Origin: Pinus tabuliformis
Lineage: Eukaryota; Streptophyta; Pinopsida; Pinales; Pinaceae
Direction of reading: 5' to 3'
Length of the DNA stretch: 64,000 nt
NCBI GenBank assembly: GCA_031772625.1
Contig: CM062815.1
Span: 116,816,989-116,880,988, forward strand
Made by a program: the position numbers and the translations under genes. A model generated the notes under the pieces. That model did no database searches and had not been told where the DNA came from. It saw only the letters and a list, made by a program, of their open reading frames with translations. Each line of letters starts with the position of its first letter. Within the stretch, counting starts at the first letter, position 1. This document shows, piece after piece, positions 48,262 through 57,867 of this stretch.

Positions 48262-49511
48262 TAAGGTATGGGATCCCATGTTTCTTCTTTGTCTTTCTGC
48301 TTGGTTCCTGTTGAGAGTAGAGTGGCTTTATTGGCCTCTTTGTCTACCTCTTTGTTAAAGTCTCTCAGCACATGAAAGTAGCTTAATCTCTAGAATCGTT
48401 TTCCAAGCCCCTTGATTCTGGATATCAGTCTAGTGAGCTTGAGATCTGTCACAGTGGTGCTGGAAGCCATTGCATCTATTATAATTTGAGAATCCCCGAT
48501 TACATTGGCTGTTTCAACATTTGTGTCTTGGAGGATCTTGAGTCCTTGATATAAAGCTAGAGCTTCAGCTTGCACGCTGGTTGTATGTCCAAGTCCCCAT
48601 GCGAAGGAGTGAATTATTTCCCCATTTTGGTTTACTATGACCCCTCCTGCACCAGCTTTGCCCGGATTTCCCTTTGCTGCCCCATCAAAGAAAAGAGTAT
48701 GTCTTGAAAGCGCATTGATCCATTCTTTAAAGTCGTCTTCAGATTTTCTTATGTGCCAATTTTTGTGAGAAGGGACAACTCTGTTTGCTAGATGGAATTG
48801 CAAGCCAATGAGTGTACCCCAGGAGATGTCTTGTTGACTGAGGTTTGAATTGTCTTTAATGTCAGCTAGGCATTCCTTGAGTTGGCTTTTAACTTTGCTC
48901 TCTAAAACCTTGCTGTTCTGTTTTATGTCTCTAAAAATTCTTCTATTACGTTCAAGCCAAATTTGCCAACATATTATCTTTGGAAGAATGTCCCAGGCTG
49001 TTTTTACTACCTGATTTTTTGAAGGCTGTCCTGGATATCTGGGTGTCCATTTTGAGAACATATCCACAATGGAACTTGGAAATAAGGGGTTGGGATTCAA
49101 ATTCTGAACAAAGAAGTCCCAGATTCGTTTGGAGAACGAACATTCCAACATTCTATGCGCTGCTGTCTCTGATTTTTCTTTGCACAGTGGGCATATAGAA
49201 GGCCCCTGGATTCCTTTCCTCTGCAGTATATCGTGGGTGAGAATTTTTTCATGACAGAGCTGCCAGGTGAAGTAATCTGTCTTCGGCCATGAGGGGGTGC
49301 GCCATACTCCATGCCACGGCGCTGGATCGGGAGGAACGTGCGGTTTCTCAATTAATTTTCTGTAGCCCATGGCCACGGTGTATCCTTTGCTTTGCGTTCC
49401 CCATCCCTTGCGATCCTGATTTCTCCTCTGCGTGGGGGCCAGACCGTGTAGTTGCTCTGTCAGCATGGTCCAATCCTTGCGCAGGTGATCTGGCACTTCC
49501 ACAGCTTTCTA
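48262..49511 (-). pseudogene. LINE ORF2, C-terminal part: zinc-binding and RNase H domains
   Basis: The frame 49502-48390 carries DYFTWQLCHEKILTHDILQR, then CPLCKEKSETAAHRMLECSF, the zf-RVT region that follows plant LINE RTs. RNase H then reads LFFDGAAKGNPGKAGAGGVI, with EALALYQGLKIL, a GDSQIIIDAM block and, beyond a TAG at 48390-48392, FHVLRDFNKEVDKEANKA. The Asp, Glu and Asp residues expected of an RNase H site are visible. The motif continues past the stop, so the stop is a decay event, and the natural end is the TAA/TGA near 48262. It would degrade the RNA of the RNA:DNA hybrid during target-primed reverse transcription. Confidence 0.85.
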
Positions 49512-51561
49512 GCTCGTCCAGGTCTCGTCATGCCACAACGAAATATCCCATAGTGTGCGCAGGCCATTATTGTTCATCCACGTGCGCAGGTCCCTGGTGG
49601 TGATTCTATTTTCAAGAGGCTCCATGTTCATAATGCGATCAGACCAGATATATATCCTCATGCCATTCCCGGGGATCCAATAAGAATGATCTCTGATTAG
49701 GGGGCCTGCTTTGGTGCAGAGTTTTAGGAATGATGAATTCTGCTTAATGAGAGGCGAATTCTGAGCCTGAAATTCGTTCTCTAAGCATCTTAATCGGGAT
49801 CCCCTGAGATACTTTTTCCATAAGGCAAGCTGAGCCCATCCAGGTTTGGGCACAATGATCCTCCAGATGGTCTTTACTGCCATGGCCACGTTCTGATGAC
49901 CTATATTTTTGAAGTTTAGGCCACCTTCCATCAACGGCTTGCCAATGGTTTCCCAACTGATAAGGGGGATTTTCCTTTCATTTTTGCTTTCCGCCCTTCC
50001 AAAAAAATCTACGCATAAACTCATCCATCTTGCTGAGAATGGTTGAAGGAGCAAGGAGACCTGCAAAATGGAAAATTGGGAGGCTGGAAAGCACATATTT
50101 TACAAGAACTGACTTGCCAGCAGCGTTGAGCCAATGAAAACCCCAGGACTGAATTCTAGATTTGAACTTTTCAAGCTGAGGTTGCTAGTCTTTGACTAAG
50201 AGTCTTTTGAGACAGATAGGGAGGCCCAGGTATTTAAAAGTGGTCAAGGAGGATGAAGCAGCAAATTCCAGGCATCTAGAGATAGCAGATAGAGTTCTTG
50301 GCGAGGTATTCCAGCTGTAAATATGACATTTATTCTTGTTAAGGGCGCTGCCAAAAGCCTTGATAGAAACATTTAAGGCAACTTTGAACTTGGAAGCTGA
50401 GGAGAGGGTGGCGCTACCTAACAACAAGGTATCATCCGCAAATAAGGCGTGGTTTAAGCTTTTGACCCCTCTGGCTATAAAACGACCATTGATCTCTTGG
50501 TCTTGCAATTTTTTATCTAACAGAAAACTGAAGACAGAGGCTTGAATGACAAAAAGCAGAGGGGAAAGAGGACATCCCTGCCTGAGGGCTCTCGAGGCTT
50601 TGAAAAAATCTGTGGTTCTTCCGTTTACTAGGGGAGCAATCCAAGGCTCTGAGATGCAAGCCCGGACCCACTTTATAAAATTTGCTCCAAATCCAAATTT
50701 ACACATTACTTTTAACAGAAATCTATGATTGACTCGATCAAAAGCGTTTGCTAAATCTAGTTTGATCACCATACCTTGTTCCTTTCGGTGGAGACTTGAG
50801 TGTATTGCCTCTTGAACGAGAGTGTAGTTATCCACGATTTGCCTTCCCTGTATGAAACCTCCTTGATTTTCCGGAATTATTTTTGGTAGGATGGGCTTCA
50901 GCTTGTTTGCAATGACCTTGGTAATTAATTTGTACCCAGTGTTACATAGCGAGATCGGGCGAAATCTGCTGAAGTTACTGGCTCCTTTTTCCTTTGGAAT
51001 GAGAGCTAAGAAAGCAGAGTTTGTGCTGCCTCCTATTTTCTGAGAATTTTGAGATTTTTGTACCATTTTAAGAAGATCCTTTTCCACAATCGGCCATCAA
51101 ACTTGAAAGAATCTGGCAGAGAAGCCATATGGTCCCGGGGCCTTATCGGGCTCCATGTCAAAGAGGGCTTTTTAAATTTCCTCTTTTGTGATTTTTGCCT
51201 CTAGGATCCTGTTCATACGGGGAGAGATTGCTTGAGGAATAATGTCTAGCAGCTCTTGATGCAGGAGTGTCTTCTGATCTTCAGTGAATAGATTTTGGAA
51301 ATGTGTATAGGCTACTTTCTTGATGTCTGCAAATTCCTTGTGCGTAACATTATTTTCCTTGATCTCAGAAATAGTATTGAAACTTTTCCTAGCCTGGGCT
51401 TGCTTGTGGAAGAAGCCCGTATTCCTATCTCCTGCTTTCAGCCAGAGATTTCTCGATTTTAATCTCCAATATTCTTCTTCTTCCAAGCAGACCTTATGAT
51501 AGTTCTGCTGTAGATGGGTTTCCTGGTCTATCATCTCCTCTGTGATTATGGCGCTCTCCAT
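49512..51561 (-). pseudogene. LINE ORF2, reverse transcriptase
   Basis: Blocks 51561-51172, 51087-50185 and 50096-49509 together cover the RT. Visible are DKAPGPYGFSARFF, then FRPISLCNTGYKLITKVIAN, ENQGGFIQGRQIVDN, VIKLDLANAFDRVNHRFL and ALRQGCPLSPLLF. The catalytic block HALFADDTLLLG follows (about 50416-50452), then FKYLGLPI. Stops lie at about 51172, 51095 and 50185, with a frameshift near a T-run at about 50000. The thumb and connection region (LLAPSTILSKMDEFM, then SWETIGKPLMEGGLNFKNI) is clear. All core RT motifs are present. Confidence 0.9.
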
Positions 51562-51604
51562 GCAAGTTTGATGAGAGGAAAGGGAGGATTTGATGACTTT
51601 CCTT

Positions 51605-52507
51605 TCAGTTGCTGGATTTGGGAGTTTTTGCCCAGCTTTTCAAAACTCTTTTTGCCCTTCTGAATTTTTCCTCCCAAATGTAAAAAGGTGAGCCTTTGAC
51701 AGGTTGGCTCCAGCAATCTTTGATTGTTTGCATGAATAGGGGTTCCTTTACCCAGAGTGGACTGAAGCGGAAAGGAATGGGGCCCAGATCTAGGTGGGCA
51801 AGAAGCTCTAGCTTTATCAGGTTATGGTCTGAGATGCTGCATGGGAGAATATGCATTCTAGATTCTAGACCAAGAAGCAGGAAAGAACTTTGGATGAAAA
51901 ATCTATCTAGCCTGGCAGCTATATGCCCAGGACCTATTATTTTGTTAGACCATGAAAAATTACCTGATGAGGGTTTGATGTCTATCAAGTCCCATTCTTG
52001 CAGAAGATCCTCCACCCATTCTCTTGCCGGATCTCAGACTATGCTTCCTCCCCTCTTCTCAGATGAGTGGAGTGTGAGATTGAGATCTCCAGCAATGATT
52101 ACATTTTCCAGAGTTGTCAGATCTTCCTGTTGTTTTATGGTATCCCAACACTCTTTTTTCTCTCTTATGTTGACTGGAGAGTATACATTGAAGATAGTGA
52201 TGGTTTCGTTTGTGTTAAGGTTCTGCATCTTTAACATCAACCAATGAGTGTTGGTTGCTTCAGAGGTGAGTGCATATTTGTTGGAGTTCCATAGAGTACC
52301 GATTCCTCCTGAGGCACCCCTGGCTGAGTTAGCTCTTGCTTCGCTTTTGGGCCACAAATTTTTGCTTATTTGCAGGAAGAGTTTTTCTTCCATTTTGGTC
52401 TCCTAGATGAGAAGTATATATGGGGCTTCTGTTCTTATTAGGTTTCTTATGCCTTCTTCCTTAACTTTGCTCCCCATACCTCTACAGTTCTAGGAGATAG
52501 CTTTCAT
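51605..52507 (-). pseudogene. LINE ORF2, N-terminal endonuclease
   Basis: ORF2 starts MKAIS at 52507, followed by NCRGMGSKVKEEGIRNL, the APE-type endonuclease opening (SWNCRG with a TAG in place of the Trp codon at about 52490). The next landmarks are ETKMEEK, then SGGIGTLWN, FNVYSP, VIIAGDLNL, SGNFSWSN, ARLDRFF and SDHNLI. These supply the Glu, Asp-Asn and Asp-His sites of this nuclease family. A second TAG lies near 52403, a TGA near 52034 and a frameshift near 51610. This enzyme nicks the target DNA to start insertion. Confidence 0.85.
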
Positions 52508-53798
52508 TATTTATGCTTCTGCTGGGCTCCCTTGGAGCCTTGGGGCTGATTTTTCCCCATTTTGGGCTTTGAGGCAAGAAGCTTTTCCACAGTTGGTTGG
52601 CTGCCCTGTAGCTTATCTTTGTAGGTCTGCTGCTCTCTTTTCTCTTTGTCTGTTTTGCGACCCCTTGCAGATCTTCTCACCGAAGTTTGGGATTCGCCTA
52701 TTTCTCCTTCTTCTTCTGACTCCTCAATTTCTTGTTCTTGTTCTTCCTCTTCTTGGAACATGTCGTTAGGATTCTCAGCTTCTTTGGGGGAAGCTGGAGG
52801 TGTGCTTTTCCTTGAGGATTCTGGATTTTGGATCTTGCTTCTGGAGCGTCTTCTGTCGGTTGACTTAGAAGGACAAATTTATTTTCTTGCATCTTTTTTG
52901 TAGGGGGTTTCTGAGCGTTGATCTGAGGGTTGCCTTTGCCCTGTTGTCCACCCTGTTTTTGTCCCTTTTGATTGGCTCTGGTTCGTCTTACTTGATTCCA
53001 GCCCTCTTCATTTCCTTTCTCTGGCTCTGGGTTGGTCGAACAACTTCTAGCGAAGTGTCCATACACGTGGCATTTCCTGCATTTGAAAGGCAGCTGTTCA
53101 TAATCCAAGATCTGCACATGGGACCAGCTGCCGACTTTGATTTTGATTGCTTCTGGTAAGCCTTCTTCTAAGTCTACCTCAACGCAAATCCTGGCACAAT
53201 CGTACTGGTCCTTGTTGCTTGCCCGATCTATGAATTTCCCTAGGGAGTTGCCGATGTGTTTCAAGGAGTCCCAGTTCCAGCAGTGAACCGACAGATTTGG
53301 GAGACGAACCCATACTGGAATAGCCTTGGGAACATCTACCGCCGGGTCAAAATCCGGTGTCCATTTATTTAGGTAGAGGCCCTGAGGACCCATGAAGTAC
53401 GGTCCGTTTCTAAAGATCATGTCTTTGTCTTCTCTGGAGGTAAATTCGAAGAGAAAAAAACCTTGCCCTAGAAAGTATGAGGTAACACTTTGGATGATCA
53501 GAGGCGCCCAGTTCCTGTTGACCCATTGCTCTGTAGTTTTCGGGGATGGCCAAAGTCCTGTGAATTGGCCAATGAGTCCCCGATCCGCCAGCGACAAAGC
53601 TACCTGCATGGGAGTCTCCGGAGGCAAACAGATCTCTGGAATTTCATCTAGTTTCTTGACAAATTTAGAGGCTTCATTTCTTTTTTTTGGAGGCAAGCCT
53701 GCCAGGAGTTGATGGAATGCCTCTGCGGCAGGATCAGAGGGAGGATCATGACCCTGAGTCTCCATCAGGCTTAATGCCGGCCGCCACCGAGGCAGCAC
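52507..53798 (-). pseudogene. LINE ORF1, nucleic-acid-binding protein
   Basis: The frame from 53798 (or the Met at 53762) carries a DUF4283-like region (GQFTGLWPSPKTTEQWVNRN, GQGFFLFEFTSREDKDMIF, PVWVRLPNLSVHCWN). A CCHC zinc knuckle CRKCHVYGHFARSC follows, then a Lys/Gln-rich tail. A frameshift near 52805 moves the acidic and basic tail (MFQEEEEQEQEIEES...KGAQQKHK) to another frame, which ends at the TAA at 52507-52509. The family packages LINE RNA as a ribonucleoprotein. Its stop overlaps the ORF2 start in TAATG. Confidence 0.85.
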
Positions 53799-54035
53799 AG
53801 CATAGATCTCTCCCTAGCCAGAAGGGCGACTAGCTGTCTAGATCCGATTAGATCTGGATTCGAAGTGCAGTCAGCGAATCAGTGTGCTAGATCCGATCAG
53901 ATCTGAATCCATGAGGCAGAGGTTGCTAGTCGGTGAGTAGCGCAGGGCTTAGAGCCCGTGAGGGCAGGTCGAGGAGAGCCGAGGCCTGGTCGCGCTCGAA
54001 CCCCCGCAGCGCAGCTCGCTCTCAATCAAAAAACC

Positions 54036-54038
<3 letters not shown>
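53799..54038 (-). promoter_or_regulatory. LINE 5' untranslated region and internal promoter region
   Basis: This GC-rich 240-bp leader, unlike the AT-rich surroundings, starts (minus strand) GTAGGTTTTTTGATTGAGAG at the TA-repeat edge. It contains repeats of GATC(T/C)AGA(T/C)C type (AGATCCGATTAGATCTGG and AGATCCGATCAGATCTGA, near 53840 and 53890). Plant LINEs carry their promoter here. No specific box can be named. Confidence 0.5.

Positions 54039-54085
<47 letters not shown>
54039..54085. repeat. (TA)n microsatellite at the 5' edge of the LINE
   Basis: A run of about 23 TA units, with a similar run of about 19 units at 47990-48028 on the other edge. It is followed by a T-rich tract with (TTAA)n at 54086-54165. 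Confidence 0.9.
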
Positions 54086-54090
<5 letters not shown>

Positions 54091-54436
54091 TTATTTTTAT
54101 TTTTTTAATTTTAATTTTAATTAATTAATTAATTAATTTTATTTTATTTATTTATTTTTTTTGTTCTGACGACAACTGGTGGATGACGACTCTCCTATAA
54201 TTGTTTGAAGTTTTTGTGCAAAATTTCAGAAAAAATGATTTTAGATCTGATCTCCTCTTGAAAAATCACCCAATTTGAAAAAAAAATGGGTCAAATCAGA
54301 GTTCGTATGTGGGAGATATCGTTGATTTAAAATCAACTATTTTTTTAGAACTTTTGTGACGACGAAAAAATTGCAGCGTGAATATGAGATTCTAGAGTGT
54401 CCAGACAAGGTTTTCCAACACATGGGAAGATGAAAA

Positions 54437-55165
54437 ATGGTCCTTCTGCTTCCAAAAAATGTTATAATAAACATTCTGAGTTATATTGGCCGAGTTATGT
54501 CCATTTTAATTCTGGAGCAACATTCAGAGCGGGTTCCCATTGGGGACATGCCCTCCCACCCCACTTTAGTAGGCACTTGCTTCACATTCATCAGTTTCAG
54601 CATAGCAGCATTCAGCTTAGGTTATTTGGAGAAGTGCCCTCCCACCCTAGGCTATGTAGGCACCTACTACTTCATCAACAACCAACATCACGGTTATGGG
54701 TCAATTGCACAAAATACTTGTCATCGAAGTCCATTTGCCAGGCCGCACACTGTTAGTATCATAGTTGGTCACAAGCATTACAGGGTATCTTTATCCTCGG
54801 ATCTTTGTTTTTCATGTTTATGGGTCATCCACAAACCCACACTTCATCAAAGTCCGTTTGCTAGGCCGCACACTTGCAGTGTCACAGTTGGTCACAAGCA
54901 TTACAGGGTATCTCTATCCTCGGATCTTCGTTCATCATGGTTATGGGTCATCCACAAACCCACACTTCATCGAAGTCCATTTGCTAGGCCGCACATTGTC
55001 AGTATCACAGTTGGTCACAAGCATTACAGGGTATCTCTATCCTCAGATTTTCGTTCATCATGGTTATGGGTTAACCACATAAAACCCTTCTCTTCAGTGA
55101 CTCTTCATATTCAACAAAGGCTTCGCAAGAGGGAAATTCACGCAATGGGGACCATTGCTTCTTAA
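54437..55165 (+). repeat. Three 123-bp tandem units within a 242-codon frame of the non-autonomous LTR element
   Basis: Units start at 54722, 54845 and 54968 and share CATC(G/A)AAGTCC(A/G)TTTGC, then AGGCCGCACA, GTTGGTCACAAGCATTACAG and GTATCT(T/C)TATCCTC. Because the period is a multiple of three, all three forward frames stay open for long stretches (242, 119 and 105 codons). The open frame alone is therefore weak evidence of coding. The 242-codon frame has no known domain; its 41-residue unit reads SPFARPHxVSIxVGHKHYRV. It lies just before the polypurine tract and right LTR. Confidence 0.6.
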
Positions 55166-55177
55166 GGAGGGAGGAAT

Positions 55178-55675
55178 GATCTGAATGGAAAATGGCATCA
55201 ACCCATGGTATTCATCCACCCATGGAATTTACCCATGGTATTGTAAGTGGCATCCACCCATGGTATTGTAAGTGACATCCACCCATGGTATTTTCCCATG
55301 GTATTGTGACATCCACCCATGGTATTCATTCACCCATGGAATTGACCCGTGGTATTGATTCACCCATGGAATTGACTCGTGGTATTGTGACATCCACCCA
55401 TGGTATTCATTCACCCATGGAATTGACCCGTGGTATTGTAGCTGAAGAATACTATAAGTAACAAGTCACATTTTGTAAAAGGACAAATTGTCCACCATAA
55501 TGTAGTCCTTACAGTTGTTATCTGTTATAATAAAAAAATTCTATGTGGTTTTGTTTATTGGGCATTCTACTCTTTTTCTTCTGGAAATTTCAATTTTTCA
55601 AATATTGGGGGTCTCCCCCCCAAGATCCATTTCAATCTTTTAGATCTTGAAGGCCTCCCCCCAAGATTCAGATCA
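55178..55675 (+). repeat. Right LTR of the LINE-hosting element (498 bp)
   Basis: It has the same structure as the left LTR: a CCCATGG minisatellite (55200-55435), fewer units than at the left, then TAACAAGTCACATTTTGTAA, and two G/C hairpins at about 55600-55627 and 55641-55667. Confidence 0.85.
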
Positions 55676-56595
55676 ATATACCATTTTTTCTTCTTGCAAA
55701 CACTTAGACAAAGTTTAATGATGTTTTATAGAATTTCCCTTGTAGTGCAATACAACATTAAGAAGTTCTATTCTTTTGTGATGCAACACTTTGAAGTTCC
55801 TTTATTTTGTGATATAGAACTAGGAAGTTCCCATTTAATGGGATACAAAAATGATGAGTCCATTAACCTAGTGATGCACCAAACCCTAAATTTTTTGTTG
55901 CATGTATTGTGTTGAAGTTGATTATCTCAATGATATGTATCACTATGAAAGCCAACATCCTGCGACATATTGTTGGGATCTTGAACTTCCAATGACATGT
56001 CTCCAAGATACCAAACTCTCATGTGATATGTCCCTCATGCATAGGCAACCCTTTGTAGTGTCACACCACTAATGATTTTCTTTTTCATGTATCACTACCT
56101 AAAGGAATTTTGAAAACGACAAGTTTCAAGGCATTTATTGCCTCAAAAATCATGCCACTCGCTCCAAAATATCTATAAAAGGGAATTTAAGATTATATTA
56201 AATTTAAGATTAAGATTAAATTAAATAATATTAAGATTAATATTAGATTAAGATTAAGATTTAAGATTATATTAAATTTAAAATTGTATAAACATATTTT
56301 TTTTAAGCCTGGTAGATCCTTCTTTTTCATTATAATATATGCAAGTAGGTTACAACCACTTATCCTGGTTAGATGGTCTCAAACTGCCCATTGGGAAACC
56401 AGGTATGTTGACCACCTAACCTTATTATACGCCATCCAATAGCAAAAAATAGTTATTCTATCTATCCAAGCTATATATACTTGATTATCATGTCCACAAC
56501 CATGAGTTATCTTTCTATATATATAAACTACTGCAAACTAGAAAGTAAATTCTACCTGCATATAAACTTAATCAAAATAATATGACTGCATCCTT
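55676..56595. other. AT-rich DNA with a (TTAAGA)n-type repeat
   Basis: At 56185-56285 the units TTAAGATTAAGATTAAAT and variants repeat irregularly. No gene is seen. The small frame at 55694-55915 has no recognisable domain. Confidence 0.5.
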
Positions 56596-57282
56596 CTAAT
56601 TCTCATGATCAGTTGAGGTACTTGGAGCTAGGTCTTCCGCACTAGATTCATGCACCTCAGTCGGAAAGAACACACTTGAGAAATTTTCCTCAATTGGACC
56701 CAGACGACCATCCTGTTTCTGCAGCTGAGCTTGGATCTTTTGAAAGTTCTGCTTGTAGTCTAGAAATTCCTTAACGACGGTCATCCAGATTTGTTCCATC
56801 ACCTTCCCTAAGAGGCATTTCAGCAACCAGTATATGTGTAGAGTCTGTTTATATTGTGTTTCTCTATTGCGAGTGTGTCTCGGATCAAGAACCAAGACCT
56901 TCCACTCTTCCACATCCACTGCACCCTCGTTCTCAAATTTGTTGATGTCCTCCTCCCACTCTGCAATGAGTTATTGAATCTCCTCTCTGGTGCCACCCAC
57001 ATATGCATCCACCGCTTCTTGGATCAGTCTTTCCATTGGTTTCCTCCCACAGTGTTTTCCAGCATTTCTCGACTTAGCCTCAGCCTTGCTCTCCCTTAGT
57101 CTCTTGCCTCTACCCTTACCTTTCCCTACTCGAGCCATTGCTTTTTTGTCCCAAGTCCTTCTAGTCTGTTGCTGACAGTGGCCCAGAACTAGCTTCAACG
57201 CTTTCTTCCTCCAAGGGGAGTTACCTGCTTCGGGAACAAGCAACCAAGAATTCCAAACCATTATTTTCATAATTTTCGACAA
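56596..57282 (-). pseudogene. Unrecognised minus-strand coding fragment: basic patch, coiled coil, acidic tail
   Basis: Two segments (57282-56971 and 56919-56596) appear to belong to one protein. The first ends in a basic stretch (MARVGKGKGRGKRLRE, KAEAKSRNAGKHCGRK) and MERLIQEAVDAYVGGTREEI. The second has EEWKVLVLDPRHTRNRE, a helical WMTVVKEFLDYKQNFQKIQA run and an acidic Ser/Thr end. It is interrupted at least once, and the upstream part is unclear. The layout resembles the fragment at 61363-62016, and both may be element-borne. I know no family. Confidence 0.4.
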
Positions 57283-57324
57283 CCACTAGTTCTGTTCATC
57301 CAACATTTCTTCCCCCCATGTAGC

Positions 57325-57867
57325 TTGTTCAAAGCCCTCGAGCATAAAAGATCTCCACATAAGTCAACCTGTACACCCCTGCATGTCCCCTGCCCTGTGC
57401 CAATAATTGCCATGACTTTGGTCACAAATTGCATGGCCTCCCATAGGCCTAAAGACCCAGAAGCCTGGTCGAAAGGAGCCCCGCTCCTTCTCCCCAGTGC
57501 TTCTTGTTGGCTGACCTTGTCCCTTGTCCCCCTAAATGCGTCTCTTCCATTCTTTCCTCTGCTCACCCCAACCTCCCGTCTTCTAAGCCCCTTCCTCGAC
57601 CAAGTATCCCTCCCCTATTTTACGAACCATCCCCCGCTCCCACGTCCATCTGAAGCCAACATGACCGACTTTCCTAGCATACCAATTCCCCAGTTCTGGA
57701 GGACTCCTATCATAGACACCCTCCCCCCTACTGACTCCCCTCAAGGCCTTGGTGTCTGCCCTCATGACCCCCAACCTCCACCGAGCCCTAGCCTTCGCGC
57801 CTCGTTCCAGGACACAGACTGGAATTACCTCTACAGCAATTGTCACTACCCTACCCTTTCCCCTTAG
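57325..57867 (+). CDS. Proline-rich open frame of unknown meaning (180 codons)
   Basis: An open frame without stops for 180 codons in a C-rich stretch, rich in Pro, Ser and Leu (PPLPRPSEANMTDFPSIPIP). It overlaps minus-strand frames of similar length (57566-57267 and 58197-57583), so openness may only reflect base composition. There is no domain, signal peptide or clear promoter. A long A-rich tract follows at 58483-58570, so the plus strand of this region could be the 3' part of an old retroposed copy. Coding status is doubtful. Confidence 0.2.
   Translation: MFKALEHKRSPHKSTCTPLHVPCPVPIIAMTLVTNCMASHRPKDPEAWSKGAPLLLPSASCWLTLSLVPLNASLPFFPLLTPTSRLLSPFLDQVSLPYFTNHPPLPRPSEANMTDFPSIPIPQFWRTPIIDTLPPTDSPQGLGVCPHDPQPPPSPSLRASFQDTDWNYLYSNCHYPTLSP

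Larger units (their letters stand above)
48029..54038 (-). mobile_element. L1-type LINE, nearly full length, decayed
   Basis: A minus-strand non-LTR retrotransposon of about 6.0 kb. From the right it has a GC-rich 5' untranslated region (about 53800-54038), ORF1 (53798-52507), ORF2 with endonuclease, RT, zinc-binding and RNase H regions (52507 to about 48260), and a short 3' tail. Both sides are (TA)n (about 47990-48028 and 54039-54085), so it landed in, or duplicated, a TA microsatellite. About ten stops and frameshifts disrupt the two frames, so it is dead. An RNase H domain at the ORF2 end is typical of a plant L1 sublineage. Confidence 0.9.
47107..55675 (+). mobile_element. Non-autonomous LTR retrotransposon hosting a LINE
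   Basis: The LTRs at 47107-47643 and 55178-55675 start TGATCT(T/G)AATGGAAAATGG and end GA(C/T)CA. The left one is followed by an initiator-Met primer site (TGGTATCAGAGC, 47645-47656). The right one is preceded by a purine tract (AAGGAGGGAGGAA). The flanks AAATA (47102-47106) and ATATA (55676-55680) may be a decayed target duplication. Without the LINE the internal part is only about 1.5 kb and shows no gag or pol, so this is a non-autonomous element. Its LTRs differ in minisatellite length and at scattered sites. Confidence 0.8.
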
